Part shown: one piece after another, positions 1-13,365 of the stretch | Layout: each line of letters begins with the position of its first letter | Position numbering within the stretch: position 1 is the first letter of the stretch | DNA from: Botryotinia globosa | Lineage: Eukaryota > Ascomycota > Leotiomycetes > Helotiales > Sclerotiniaceae | Direction: 5' to 3' | Length of the DNA stretch: 64,000 nucleotides | Assembly (NCBI GenBank): GCA_014898425.1 | Contig: RCSZ01000008.1 | Location: 2,380,001 to 2,444,000, forward strand | Position numbers and translations under genes: made by a program | Notes under the pieces: model-generated | The model's database searches: none | What the model was told of the DNA's origin: nothing | What the model saw: the letters and a program-made list of their open reading frames with translations, nothing else

Positions 1-818
1 GCTTCGATAGCGGCAGATTTGTCGTGAAAATAGGGGAGAGATGTTAGACCTATATCTATGTTGATTTTAGGCCTTGATTTGGGGTTAAAAGATGGTAGGG
101 ATTCGGATGGAGGAGATTGGGGAGGGGAAGATTTGGATTCGGAATTGGAATCGATTTCTGAGGATTCGGCGTCCGAAGAATCGGATTCAGTCACCTCGGA
201 TGATTTCCCATTCAAACGATCAAGTTTCTCTTTCTTGTAATGATAAGCCGAATGAGGATAATACCAATTCGTCAATAAATCATTCGCAAAACATTCCATT
301 CCCACTAATCTCTCCTCCAAACTCGCGCCGGTAATCTTTTTATCGGCATTTTGCGTACTGAGTAGGATTAATAACCTCGCATTTGTGTGACCTAATTCGG
401 AAGAAGAGTAGTGATCGTTCAGAGCAGAGAGGCAGATATGTGCGTGTGCCAGGGTAGGCGGGTTGAAGGAGGAATCGAGTATGTAGAGGGTTTGCGGGGT
501 GCTGGGATGAGAGGGAGCTTGATGGTGTCGACTTGGGGTTTTCGGATAGCCTAAAGACTCATTGGATGCGGTACTCGTAGCCGTGGGAGGAAAGTAAAGA
601 GGCCCGCGATAGGCATCGTATGCATCGAAGGTAATGGAAGTGAGGTTTTTGGGTGTGGGAGGAATGGGGGGTAGTGGTGTGGGCGGGGATAGGGTGCGCA
701 GGATGCGAAAGGTAGAGGGGGAGGAGATGAATGATGAGAGATTACTAGTGTAGAATGCGACGCGAGAGGGTGAAGGTTTCATTTCTAGTTGTAAATCTGA
801 GGAAGAGGGTAAGGACAT
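1..818 (-). CDS. POF1-like nicotinamide-nucleotide adenylyltransferase family protein (3' end beyond window)
   Basis: The reading frame starts at the ATG at 818 and stays open to the left window edge, giving about 272 residues without the C-terminus. At roughly residues 118-128 it has LDSSFNPPTLAHAHI-type sequence, the nucleotidyltransferase signature with an FNPPT..H core. It is followed by an LLILLSTQNADKK strand and a SLEERLVGME helix, as in the fungal Pof1/NMNAT-like family. Members of that family transfer adenylyl groups to nicotinamide mononucleotide in NAD metabolism, and yeast Pof1 has also been linked to protein quality control. The sequence after about residue 205 is Ser/Asp/Glu-rich and probably a disordered insert. 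The gene is divergent from the steroid-reductase gene at 1105. I see no intron in this part. The family call is reasonably firm; exact substrate is inferred. Confidence 0.75.
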   Translation of the reverse strand, partial: MSLPSSSDLQLEMKPSPSRVAFYTSNLSSFISSPSTFRILRTLSPPTPLPPIPPTPKNLTSITFDAYDAYRGPLYFPPTATSTASNESLGYPKTPSRHHQAPSHPSTPQTLYILDSSFNPPTLAHAHICLSALNDHYSSSELGHTNARLLILLSTQNADKKITGASLEERLVGMECFANDLLTNWYYPHSAYHYKKEKLDRLNGKSSEVTESDSSDAESSEIDSNSESKSSPPQSPPSESLPSFNPKSRPKINIDIGLTSLPYFHDKSAAIE

Positions 819-1104
819 GAAGCTTGAGTTGATGTCGTCTAACGCAAGTAAAAAAAAGTGATGCTGTCGGTATCGCGAGCTGTAGTGATTGCAAGGCTGA
901 AAGCTTCACGATCGGCTATCTGACACCCGTATATCATTGGCTATCAATGCAAGGCTGAAAAACGCGTAAACATCGTACGTTGTGAGACAGAAAATGCAAT
1001 GAAAAGTGGTGACATCATTGAAGCCATCGTGCTTCACTCCAACGACGATTTTCTTACTTTAGATAGTTCTCCTCTTCAATAGTCTGAGCTAAGTAATTGT
1101 CAAG
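819..1104. promoter_or_regulatory. Shared intergenic promoter between divergent genes
   Basis: These 286 bp separate two divergent start codons (818 on minus, 1105 on plus). The tract contains an exact 13-bp direct repeat, TGCAAGGCTGAAA, at 890-902 and 948-960, and GGCTATC twice between them (914-920 and 939-945). No TATA box is obvious. Regulatory use of the repeats is an inference. Confidence 0.4.
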
Positions 1105-2557
1105 ATGGTTCTTGTAGAGAATTGGATGCCTCCCTCAAGGGAAAACTGGGAACTAATCGTTTGGGGATTTCAATGGTTTCCATTGGTTTGTAGTCTTTTC
1201 TCTTTCCAATCGTTATCTCACCTCTCTCTTTATCTAGGGCTTATATTTCTCCTACCCCTTTCATCCAATGACTTCCTCCGTCCTCTCATATTCCCCAATG
1301 ATCCATGCTCACTTGCAACCCATAGGTAACAATCATTCAATGGGTTCAACCATGGTACGGTGCAGGCAAGACCTCATCAAACAGTCGATTTAATCTTCCA
1401 GGAAAGCTGGGTTGGATTACGATGGAATTGCCGGGGCTGATGACTATGCTGTACATTATGTATACGTTGCCCAAGGAGGTGGGGCTGAATGCCTTGCCTT
1501 GGGAGAATAAGCTGATGGCGGGGCTTTACGTGAGTTTCTTTTCTTTTTTTTGGAGGGCTACAAAGGTGTTGGGAGGAGTGAGCTGGCAGAGGATAGTTCG
1601 TGGTCTGACGGTCAAGTGACCGTGGCTTAGTGGGGGCGAAAGAGTTCGAAAGGGAGAGTTTAGCAGATGATGGACCAATGTGTCGATTCAATGGCCATTA
1701 ATTTGTGGAATTGAAAAGCCTCCTCTGTGGGCGTGAGACCAGCTATTGAACTAGTGGCGGAATAAAAGTCGGCGCGAGCCTGAAAGAAGCAAATTGATGG
1801 ATCTATGCTAACGACATGTAAAAAAATCAGACCATACATTACATCAATCGTGCTATTATTGGTCCTCTTATCTCTCCTTCTATGTCGCCTATACATTTTG
1901 TAGTATGGCTTTCGGCGATTGCCTTTCAAGTCATAAATGCTACATCACTGGGATGTTACTTTGCTGGTTATGGACCTCTTACAAGAGCTGATTGGTAATC
2001 CCTTCCCTTGTCCCGCCCACTCCCACATGGCCTTTTCATGGACAGATATATGTCATGAGTGCAGCATACGAGTAGCATGGCGCTTTCCTAGCGGTGCTAA
2101 CCATTTCACCTATAGGAAACCTATATCGGGCAATCCATATGTAAATGGAGCACGGATCGAGTTAGGCATGATGATTTTCTTTCTCGGTCTCGTAGGCAAC
2201 ATATTTCATGACGATGAGCTACGTGAAATCAGACGCGCGGCACTTCGAAAACAAGCAGCACAGAATGACCCTTCAACCGGAAAAAACAAAGGTAATACCA
2301 AAGTAGACAAAGTCTACATGGTTCCTCAGAACGGTCTCTTCAATTATATTCTATATCCTCATTACTTCTGTGAGTGGATCGAATGGGCTGGTTTCTTCAT
2401 AATGGCTGGAAGTGGTTGCGTGCCTGCAAGAAATTTTCTTATCAATGAGATAACTACGATGTTACCGAGAGCTTTGCAAGGAAAAGCTTGGTATGTGAAG
2501 AGGTTTGGTAGAGAGAAGGTTGGGGCAAGGAAGGCTATAATACCGGGTATTTTGTGA
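1105..2557 (+). CDS. Steroid 5-alpha-reductase family membrane protein (four exons)
   Basis: The spliced model is 1105-1185, 1326-1529, 1831-1994 and 2116-2557, encoding 296 residues. Frame is maintained across all three introns (donors GTTTGT, GTGAGT, GTAATC). The protein is strongly hydrophobic. Its C-terminal half holds the NADPH-site region of the 3-oxo-5-alpha-steroid 4-dehydrogenase domain: a GNIFHDDELREIRR-like segment, then YMVPQNGLFNYILYPHYFCEWIEW, where the N...YPHY..E..EW pattern is diagnostic of the SRD5A/DET2 group. In fungi the substrate is usually unknown; reduction of a steroid or other enone lipid in the ER membrane is the family expectation. The second intron, 301 bp, is long for this genome. 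Length is normal for the family (about 260-310 residues). Confidence in family is high and in exon 1 moderate. Confidence 0.85.
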
Positions 2558-4192
2558 GTCATGGAAGATGGATCGGATTGGTGGTGAGGATCGTTCACGA
2601 ACAACCAAAGTTCTCCGGGGTTTCCAGACAAGTTCTAGAAAAGTTCTGGGCGGCTGTACTTTAATCCCTGATTCTATTTTCATACTTTCTTAGAATAGGT
2701 AGTGCATAGGGCAGAGGCGGAAAAGGAAGGGTAAAGAGAAGTTGGAGGTGAGTCCTCGTTGATCGGGACGAGAATAGAAACTGGGAAGAGAGAAGTGACC
2801 AAGCAAAAGAGAGTCTGAAAGTATTAAAAAAAAGTACGAGAGAAGCATAAGAACATACATTAATGTATATCATCCGAATGATATACCCCAAGATATCCCC
2901 TGATCATGGAAAGGCATTGACCAATGAAGGATGATTATGTTTAAGCGAGAATTTGAAACTCCACCTGGAGAGTCAGTTTTCCCGACATCTTCAATTGATG
3001 CATCACGACTCATTTTCAGCTCATTGCCACTTACTTGCACAGAATAATTGCAATCTCCGTTGGAATCATTCCAAATCTCGATAACAAATTTGAAAAAGTG
3101 GCCAGAGGGTTCTCCATCATTATATGTTATTTCATTATCATATCAATGCATGAATTGAACTCGAAGGCATTGAATTGAGACCATCCTAACTATCAAATTC
3201 CAATTTAAGCAGAACGATCTGCACAGACTTTCAAACGACGGTTTGTATCCGATTTCTGTTCCGATGTCATATCCTTCTCATTCTAGTCAAGATCGATAGA
3301 TTCGATACCAACCATTCAAATTCTATCTCGAGCATTTTCCTTGCATTTCTTCTTCTACGGTTCTTCTACGGATGTTCGTCGTTGAATCCCGAAGTTTTGA
3401 GGGCTGGTAAAGAACATGTTGTCCACGTGATGACAAGGTCCATCCATGTGTTCATGCGTTTCTCCTATAATTCATCTCAAGTATTATCATAAGTTAAGCC
3501 ACTTTTTTCCTGCCGTTTCAATATGGCTCAACGGGCTTTATATTATGAACTCTATGGAGAGTCTGGAGGATCTACGTCATTACGGCAGATGTGCAATGAT
3601 TTTCCATGATTTTCCGAAATCATTCTTAAGGGTCCACGTTATCATGCATTGATGCACACATGGGCTTTCCTGTCAAGTTTTAACTTCTTCATTTGAGGAG
3701 CCAGCCACTTGGGATCCATCGTTTAGTATGATGGTTCTCCTTTGATATAGTTATTTGCTTTTTTCAATCACCGTGTTCAGCAAGACCCTTGATTGTGGAC
3801 CTTGGGTAGAGATACTTTCGTACGCAGATGGCTAGGTCGATGGGTATCGCAAGGAAAAGAAGAAACTATGTCTCCAAGGTTCAACGAGATCAAGATCCGA
3901 TATACTTTTACGCGATGGTGCTTAGAATTGGGGAAAGTGGTTGGTGAAACGAGAATATATATCTCTTCAGGTCATCCGTTGAAGTTATTTTATCCCATCA
4001 TACTTTACAACTCAATCATCAATCGTAATACATCAACTTCATACACACCCCTTATACTTTATATATTATTTATGACCAGATCAACCCATCATTACGGCTA
4101 AGCCACTGAGAAAGCGTCCTTTCTATATTCTACCCTATCACGATTTCCCTTCACCCCACTTAGACATTGACGCAGAGAGTCTCAAGTTGACA
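2558..4192. other. Intergenic tract upstream of the aquaporin
   Basis: No gene is supported here. The short open frames show no recognisable motif and are interrupted by stops. The last 150 bases are pyrimidine-rich (for example around 4115-4165), as expected of a fungal 5' UTR or core promoter for the gene starting at 4193. Confidence 0.5.
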
Positions 4193-6042
4193 ATGTCAGG
4201 AGAAGGCACAGACCTTCCAATATTCCAAAGTAGTAAAGCTATGGATGGAGATGTTATAAATCGTCCCGGTTCTTCACAGCAACAATTGGTACCAATTTCA
4301 CTCGCTATATCGTCTCCTTCTAAGGCATATCAAAAGGAAACAGCAATGTGGTCGCCTCCCCTTTCATCACATCCAATCATGTCACCACCAGACCTCACCT
4401 CACAACACCCTGTCTTCTCCTCTGAAGATCTTACAAGACCAGCTGCAGGTCTAAGAAGAAGACCATCGGTACCTCCACCAAGAAGATATTCCGGCGGCGA
4501 TTACGACCCCAAGCTCAGTTTCACATCCGAGACAGGAAGAGCTCTTCGGGCTCGAGAAGACCTCTACTATAGCGATCGGGAGAGAGAGAATTCAATGTCA
4601 TCCCGCACACGTGCTCGTGATGATCATCCTCATCCTGATTATAATGAACGGTCCCGTCCTCCACGTACATATCGCAATGTAGTAGGATGGGAAAGTGGTC
4701 CCCAGAAATCGTATTTTGATGATTCTTCGAGAAGCGATCTTGGCAAAGATCGAGACTTGGAAAAGGGAGTGAGAGAATCAGGACCTGAGTGGGCCAGTGG
4801 TGAGAGAGTTAGAAGAAAGAGTACAGATGAGAGTATCGATGGGTATAACTACGAATCGCACAAAAGGAGTGGAACGAAAGGAACGATTGACTTGAATAAT
4901 TTGACACCAGAGGAAAGAGCTATTGTCATGAGGTTACCGTGGACACAATGGATGAACAGTAATTTCAAGAATCGTAAGTCTTTTCATCCTCTTTTCGATC
5001 GTGCACATACTAACCATGGACAGACTTCGTAGCAACAATCGGTGAATTCGTCGGCACAACTATGTTTCTCTTCTTCGCTTTTGCCGGTACTCAAGTAGCC
5101 AATATCGACAGTAACACAGTGAACACTACCACAGGTGCTGCGACAGGTTTCAACATCGCAGTTCAGCTTTATATTGCAGTTATCTTCGGTTTCTCCCTCA
5201 TGGTAAATGTATGGATTTTCTTCCGTATTTCTGGTGGTCTCTTCAACCCCGCCGTAACCCTCGGTATGGTACTCGTTGGTGCCATCCCTGTTCCCCGCGC
5301 TGTCTGTCTATTCTTCGCCCAGATCCTCGGTGGCATAGCTGCTAGTGGAATGGTTCTCGGTCTCTTCCCTACTACATTCAATGTACGAACTACGCTCGGT
5401 GCTGAAACATCCACCGTGCAAGGTGTCTTTATCGAGGCGATTCTGACAGCCGAGTTGGTATTTACCATCTTCATGTTGGCGAAGGAGAAGCACAAGGCGA
5501 CTTTCATTGCGCCAGTGGGTATTGGTCTCGCGTTGTTCATTGCCGAGATGGTCGGGGTCTATTATACTGGTGGAAGTTTGAACCCAGCGAGAAGCTTTGG
5601 TCCTTGTGTTGTTAGTGGGTCTTTCGATAAGGAGCATTGGATTTATTGTAAGTTTCTTCTGCTGCTTTGACGCATCCTTAGTCCTTTTTACCCTTTCCTT
5701 CCCATGCATCCATATTCGATATCACTCATCTGTCTTCCTCTCTTGCCTACCTACACCCAATTAATCATCTGCCTTTCTCCCATCTTACATCTTACCCCAT
5801 CTCCAAACTTAAACTAACATTATCCACCAGGGATCGGACCAATCGTCGGAACAGCTATCGCAGTATTCTTCTATAAATTCATCAAGATGCTTGAATACGA
5901 AATGGCAAATCCAGGTCAAGATGGAGATGCAAAGAATGATCCTACGCAAAGTGAAACGAAGCGAAATCAAATCTTGGAAGAGAGAAACAGGAGATACGAA
6001 AAGAGAAATGGAAGTTTGAGACCAGGAAGTCGGTTGAGTTAA
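4193..6042 (+). CDS. Aquaporin (major intrinsic protein) with long hydrophilic N-terminus
   Basis: The spliced model is 4193-4973, 5024-5647 and 5831-6042, encoding 538 residues; both introns have good consensus (GTAAGT) and keep frame. The start is the first ATG in frame; a TTG six bases upstream is not used. Residues 1-260 are polar, with many Arg, Ser and Asp. The MIP channel domain begins near residue 261 and has both NPA motifs: GGLFNPAVTLG (NPA 335-337) and GSLNPARSFGP (NPA 447-449, followed by Arg450). Filter positions appear to be Phe317, Glu435, Gly444 and Arg450; water-specific aquaporins usually carry His at the second position. The third exon encodes the last helix and a basic, Glu/Asn-rich cytoplasmic tail. 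Likely a water, glycerol or small-solute channel in the plasma or an internal membrane; the substrate is uncertain because of the Glu. Confidence 0.92.
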
Positions 6043-9000
6043 ACCTCCAAGGATCAATTGAGGTATTGAGGATAGGAATTGAGAAGTCGCAGGAGAGGCA
6101 ATGAGGAGCGAGGAGTTCAATTGGGTGTTGTTTTGTCTTGTTTCTCTGTTTTTGCCTTTGCGAATACTTGCTGCCCTTATATACCGATTACCTGCTTGCT
6201 CGAATGATTGCTTGCTTGTTTGTTTGCTTGCACTTTACACGGTACTTCATTTGCTTTGGCTTGGCTTATAGCCGGTGCGAAAAACAGGAGATGGAGGAAT
6301 TAATGAGTTACGGCCTCGAGAGTTATTTGTATTTTATACCTAGCACTTTATTTAGAAATTTGCACCAATGAATGATAATGACAATATATATCTATTACAA
6401 TTACTTTACATTCCCTCCTGTGTATTACTGCCATTTGAATTGAGTAATTAATATTATGTGTATCGGCAATCATCCTGCTCTTCAGATTGATTATGGGTTG
6501 AGTCTCAATTTTTTGTTTCTGTTCACAAGTGGATGGGCAGTTGTGATGGGGGATGTGAATGGTCTTCAGAAAAAAGGAAAGGGGATTGGCGTAAATGGAG
6601 AAGTCTCCTTGAGATCAATCCTAATTTACGAAAGTCTTTGAGACTAAATGAACTCAAAGATACTGAGCTGGTACATCGAAGTGACATGATTTATCTCGGA
6701 TAAAGCAATAAGAGTACCTCTTATCCTCCGACATGAATTGCTTGCCCCCTCCCCCTCCCCTCCTTCCAGATTTCCCCTCCATAGATCTTCCGCTTCTCAT
6801 CCACAAAGAGAATCGCAATGGTAATGGTAAGAACACTCCAATATACCACGCTTCTACAATCATTTCTTACGCCTCTTCTTGTGGAGATCGAGGTCATCGA
6901 TGCATAGACCGTCGACATCCAAGCACGAATCAATCAAATGCAGAATGTGCAAGTGCAAGAGTCGTACGCGATGAGGATGTTAGGCTTGCATCTTAGGGTT
7001 CGTGAGAGCATAAGCATGATGTTTATGCCGAGTGTTTTAATTCTAGAAAGATGTTTGTTCAATGATCTGGACTACCAGACTGCTGTCCGATCATCACGTG
7101 CTTTTGATATCTAGGTAACCTTAGGTAGCTAGGTATCTAAAGGAAATTCAGCATCGAAATGTCACAATACAATATAATATACGAGATTGAGATTGAGATT
7201 AAGATTATGTAAACAACCAACCATTCTGCTTCGAAGAAAAAAATCCAACGCCCCAGAATATCGGATCGGACAGCAGTTTGAAACATTGAGACTAGGTATC
7301 AACTGAGCTCTGAATGCTATCCCAAAGCAAGCAAACGTGCATCTCGGGATCATTAGGAAAATGTTTTTCTTTTTAGGGTAGGGTATATTGGTTTATTAGT
7401 ATAGTAGATTCTGGAACTTTCAAACCACGCGGGATTTAGTTTCTAGACTGCGATTGTTGGAGTGTAGTATTCATATGGATGATTTAGTGGTGATTAAGGA
7501 TGAGGATGAGGATGAGAATTCGAGTTCAGATTGTATTATATTATATCTAGACCAGATGGACAAGAGATTCAGATGTGCTGAGGTATTGAGAAAGAGATGG
7601 ATGGTAATGAGTACGTATATCGAGTTGAATATTCAGATACCATCAAACAACCAGAAGAGATTCTTAAATCAAGATGGACTTAGAGATTCGAGCGGGGTGG
7701 GTCTATAGCCTATATACTAATATCAATCCATACATTAGATGGATCGGGAATGAAACGGAATTGATGCTCAATCTTTGGCCAATACTTCTGTAGCTAGGTA
7801 GGTAGGTATGAGTTACGAGATATGCCTCCCTAGGTACCGACCTATCTACCTATCTACCTTTTACACAACAAGACGAAAGCTTCGGTAAGTACCCGAATAT
7901 TGTCGAATACCATAATGATATCGTGCTGATATAAATTGAACATGCCCCTCCTATCTCGCCAGGGAGCCAAGCCAAGATTCACAGAACAGTTGATGTTATC
8001 TACCTTAGGAACCGTATTGTAGATACGTATAGTATACAAAGTTCGCACCCATCTCAGTGTTCCAAGATTCTGATGTGGTGCATGTAGATTTGATTGACCA
8101 ACGTGTCTTATTGTTGGAATCGAGTTTGGGTTATTGAAGATACCTTACTGTGGCTATTGAATATGAGCTCGCTGCATGATGAAATGAGAGAATCGTCATC
8201 CTGAATATCATAGAGCGAATAGAAACTTTATCCCACACAAACATGTGCGTGTAATGGAGTAAAGGTGGTGGGATGTGGTAAGATGGGATGGGATAGAATC
8301 AATATAAAGGTTCTGGCATGTAATACATTCGAGTCATCCCACTCGGTTCAGATTATTTTGCGAATGGTAGCTAAAGGAAAAGGAACCCACGCATGTATTT
8401 CCCGCAAACAGAGAGTACCTAAGTAACACTGACAAGTATGTTCTCTCTGACACAAAATTTAACATGTAGAAATTTTCTCGCGTGTCTATCCCGCGTGAAG
8501 TAACACAAACTTTCATTTGCAGCAATCTAGTAAAGAATCGACATACAGAACATAGCAAGAACTAATTTGAGAGCACAATTTCAACAGCGGGAATACCGAG
8601 CATTCCGCAAAGGGCTGTCCCGCGTTGAAGAAATCAATGTTTCACATTCCCACATTACGCCCCTTTTGGAAGCAGATGTACTGCACGAATTTGTGTATTC
8701 CTGTTCTTCGCATGATAGCTATATTGCTACCCAGTGTCTTATTCTCAAATATATGATGATGTGTTGATGCGTATGTATAATTTCGTGTTCAAGGGTATCT
8801 TGTTCCCAAGCCACAGACACATGCATACGTTTCAGAGACAAGCAAGGTACCTCACATTGAATATGCGCGCTTGATGAGGATAGAGTTTTCAGAAATTGTT
8901 TCAGATAAGCCACACATACATACATAAACCAAGAGACAACTGTATGTGACTCGTGGAAAGTAGAATTGTGAGATGGTCTGATGTACTAATCATGCACGAC

Positions 9001-12000
9001 TAGCACAATTTGGAAGAGACTTACTTCCATTCTGATAGACAAACTGTTGGCCAAAAGGAACAATCACATGATAATATCCCACAATTCGAATCCGAGATAT
9101 ATCACATTTCCATTGAGTTGATCCAAAAACCCATCTGCTTGATTTCTGCATCTTCTTCTCAAGTTGGTTAGAGCTTCATTGATTGGCTATCCTTAATTTT
9201 GGCTGATTGGAAAATGAGACATTGTCTTGGGCTGAATTCAAGCCATTTTTCTTGAATGTTAGTTTAACATGTGAAGAAGCGCCAACGATTATGTAAACCA
9301 CCTGGGCAGGGCTTGGAACTGTATGACTGTGGCGTATGATGTGTGGTGGCTGCGTGAGACAGGATGGCCCAAAGAATATGAATTTGGAACTTGGAAGTGA
9401 GGAGAATGTGAATAAATGGGATGAATGAAGAATGACAAGAGTCCATGGGTGTTTGTGAGAGGGTAGGTTGGCTCGAATGATTGAACAACGATAGGATGGG
9501 AGCGAATCTTATAGATTCATCGAAAGTCTGACCAGGACATACCTAGGTACATATCAAAAGGTCGGTGATGTTGAATACACAATCACATGATTGAATTCCC
9601 GTTTTCTTTTCTTCTCATTTCGTATTGATATACGAAACCTAAGTACTAAAAATTACAGAGTACTACTCCATACAAAATACAAAAGTAGTGTCACGTGTAT
9701 ATCAATTACCCCATTTCACGTTTCACAATACCCCAGATTTCAGCACTGCTCTGTGCGTGCGTGCGTAACCTACATACATGACAAGAAATGCGAGTCAGTT
9801 ATTCAGGAGATGAATTTCCCTTTCTGTAGGATCTCCAGGTTCATTCATGCATGTATGTACATCTGGAATAGATAACCAACCGCTTCTCCCTTCTCTGAAA
9901 AGGTATTTTTCATTATCTTTCTTTAATATCAATGCCGTAAGTCCGATCAGATATCTGAAATGCATTTCTTATATTCCATCACATCACATCGCATGCCATC
10001 ACATTAACATAGCGGTACAACTTATAAGTAATGAATGATGAAAGATGGATCAAGGTCAGTAGTGACTCCGAAATGCGGGCAAGAATCACAAGACTTTCGA
10101 GACCCTACCCTAGTTAACCTTATATATATCTGAGCAAAGACTCAAAGAGTAGCGGGCCCTTGAAGATTTTAATAATATAATAACGATGTGATGGAGTTAT
10201 GTTGTGTTGCACTTGCCCCGCATCAATATAATTACTAGATACATATTACGAGTACGCTTGGGTTTGGGTTTGAATCTCTGTAATTAACCTTCGTCTGTCA
10301 CTGGACGGATGGAAATGACTTGATAATCATATCAATGCCAATATCGATTCCCTCAAAGGCTCGATCCAAAAACAGACAACTACCCGAACGGGAAAACGAT
10401 ACAGCAAAACAATCTCCTCCCATGCCCCCATGCCCACATGCTATCGCTGCCCCTCGTGGGAAATTTCATCATCAGTGATACTCACCCAAAGCTGCCAATC
10501 CCGTCACAGTGTTCCCACCTCCGATTTTCCGACGGGTTCCCGCGTATTCTGATACCTTCTGCAACCCGTAACGTGGACAATTGAGTGGCCCAAAATTCTC
10601 AAGATACTGTAGTCTGTAGGTAGCTAAGTGATCACTAATGCGGGAATGTGGTGAAACCAGATTGCAAACGATTGGCATTTTTGATGTTGATACCGCGTAG
10701 ATCATACTATACATTTAATATGGGTGGTGCTTTGCATGCCCAGGTATTTTGCGCTCCGTGCTTCGCATGCTTTGTAGAAAACCATGTAATAAGTTCTAAG
10801 GATGTGTGCTCGGCATGGTGACACAATATCGGAAGGATGAATCGATGGATGCATTAACCATACGATCAAGCCTCCCTCCCCATCCCATCCAGACACCAGA
10901 TGTCAATGCAGCGTATACGCACAGATAATTAGGCGACCTGGAAATCTGTAACTCGATGTACGGTAGGAGTGTGTGGTATGATTCTTGGCTTTTGAGTGGA
11001 AAGGAATCGATGGAGACGGAGGTGTGGAGGGGGTGGAAATACGATGTGTCGTGTGGTATTTTTCCCTTTCCCTTTCGCTTTCGCCATTTCTTGATCTCGT
11101 TTGACATGTTGGAGTAGCTAATTAGTATGATGAGCGAGCTAGTTGTACGTATGTACGAAGTCCTCCGTGTGTGCATGCAGGATTAGATTCGGGAAGAAGC
11201 GGGCTGGGCTTGTGTTTAGGAGTGCTGGTGGGGAGGGAGATGAAGAGGGAGATGAAGATGGAGATGAAGATGGAGATGTGCTGTACGTACCTACCTGCAG
11301 TCTGAGATTTTATAATGAGGTCAGTATATCCATGTTGGGAAATAGGGGAAACGCGTTTTCAAACGAGGCACATGGGTAGATTGATTGATGTTGACTTGAG
11401 ATATGGAAGTACAAATTGAAGGTTCCTTCATATTTGGTACCTTGGATTAGACACAATTTTGATGAGCGATAGGAACTTGACCAAGGAATTTGCTCGTACG
11501 ATGAAAAAGTGGGTAGCCTTAGTTGTAAACTTGTAACAAAGTCGTAAACTTACAAAGTACTGTAAATGTAAATTGTAATATCAAGGTAATTCCCCTTGTC
11601 GAAACTGTATATGGAGACATATGAAATAGGTCCACCGGCTTGCTCTATCTTGCATTGATGACGGAATGATTCCACTCCACTCCATTGCAGAAATCTCGAT
11701 TGATACTTGAGGTAATATTAGACAAATTGGGTGGCTGCTAAATTGAGGATGGATAATTGACTAGTAGTTGCGTGTTTACACATCGGTCCATCTCGATTAT
11801 TGGATTCGCCGAGACTCTATCAAGGGTTCTCATCTAAAAGCCCCGAGTCCAATCATACCGTGGGAGGTAGTATCAGAAGGCTCTTTACATTCTTCAATAA
11901 CCACCTCCAATGAATCAACTGCGGTACCGCCCCTGAGCCCTCCCTCCTCCTCCCTCCTCCTCCTTCTATCTAATCCAGTATCGAATGACACTAATAAACG

Positions 12001-12359
12001 ATGTAGTACCCGACTTGAACCGTGCTTCGTTGATCGATCAAGGATAGGGGAGGCAAAATAAGAAGAAAATCGTAATCAACTCGGGCCGTAAATTGATCCC
12101 TTGAACTTGAAATTACATCAACGGACAGCCGTGCAAGACTTGGCAGTTGGGTGATCAACGAGAGGACAGGGAATTTTGGGATTGGGTTTGATTCATTGAG
12201 ACTCTCAAAATGGTGAATCGTATCGAGTTTCTAGGTTTGGGTCGTTTACCTACAGAGTAGCAGCCTCTCTTCAATTAACATGGGGCACAACTTTGTATCA
12301 TATTGTATGCTTCCTCGATGGTAACTTTGTATCATAAGGGAATTCTCGTTAAGAGGAGG

Positions 12360-12446
12360 AAGGGGAAGTCGGCAAGGGAAAGGGAGGTCGGCAAGGGAAG
12401 GGGAGGTCGGCAAGGGAAGGGGAGGTCGGCAAGGGAAGGGAAGGGT
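12360..12446. repeat. 19-bp minisatellite, about 4 copies
   Basis: The unit GGAGGTCGGCAAGGGAAGG is repeated in tandem with one or two substitutions in the first copy. It lies in the gene-poor tract and is not part of a supported coding sequence. Confidence 0.85.
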
Positions 12447-13307
12447 TGAGGATTACAAGGACATCATGGAAGAATCATTTCTACTGATTGTAAAATACAG
12501 AGTAGACAAAGAAGATGGTCTGACGAAGAGGTTACCCCTCCACGAACAAAGATTTTTTTTAGTCCAAAGTATGAGACTCAGAGCCACCCAAGGGGATCAG
12601 GATTCAGGACTCAGGAGCCTTAACGATTGGTCCTCACGCTTCTTGGAAAAAGGCTAATCATACGATGCCTCATCATCGTCATTGACGCAGAAAAAAAAGT
12701 TTTCTTTGTTGTTTTAATTATTGGCATTCTGTAGTCTGACTGTCTGAGTCCTCATCTCGAAAGATGGTAACAAACCCCATGTAAATCTTTGTACTTCGTA
12801 GCTCAGAGGAGTGTTGGTGTGCCCGACGAACCGGTGTGGCTTATATGCATGCCTTGTATGATGTGGTATGCATCGCGCCAATTTGGATATTAGTCCGTAA
12901 GCACTTGAGAGGAAAGGCATAAGTATATAATAATAGTAAAAATGGAGGGTAGGCATTGGGTTGACGGAGTATTCGTGAATGGTTGGCTAATCCAAGAATG
13001 GTCGCTCGGGAAATAGTTCACAATATTAAGAAATGAAGCATCAGATTCATATACTATACCGGTCGGTACATGTATACATTGTCAGCCCCCTCTCCGCATT
13101 GTTCAAGGATTTAGATGATGGGTTTTTATGGAGGGAATGGCTTAAAACATACCTTGAGTCTTAGAAGACGGTTGTGCACAGCAGCCCGATTCCTGCTTGA
13201 GCTAGCAGCGATACACACAACAAAGGATCGGGGTAATTCCAAGGTTAATCAAGGAAGCGTTTTTGGGTGTCTTACTGCGGCTATGAGATGAAATAATTGG
13301 AATGTTA

Positions 13308-13308
<1 letters not shown>

Positions 13309-13365
<57 letters not shown>
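13309..13365. repeat. Hexanucleotide microsatellite (TCGTTG)n
   Basis: About nine and a half perfect TCGTTG units lie in a row. Translated it would give a Cys-Arg or Val-Val run with no domain context, so I treat it as non-coding. Confidence 0.9.

Noticed and set aside
6733..6996. Pro-rich plus-strand frame in the gene-poor tract
   Set aside because: Low-complexity start, no motif, no conserved domain.
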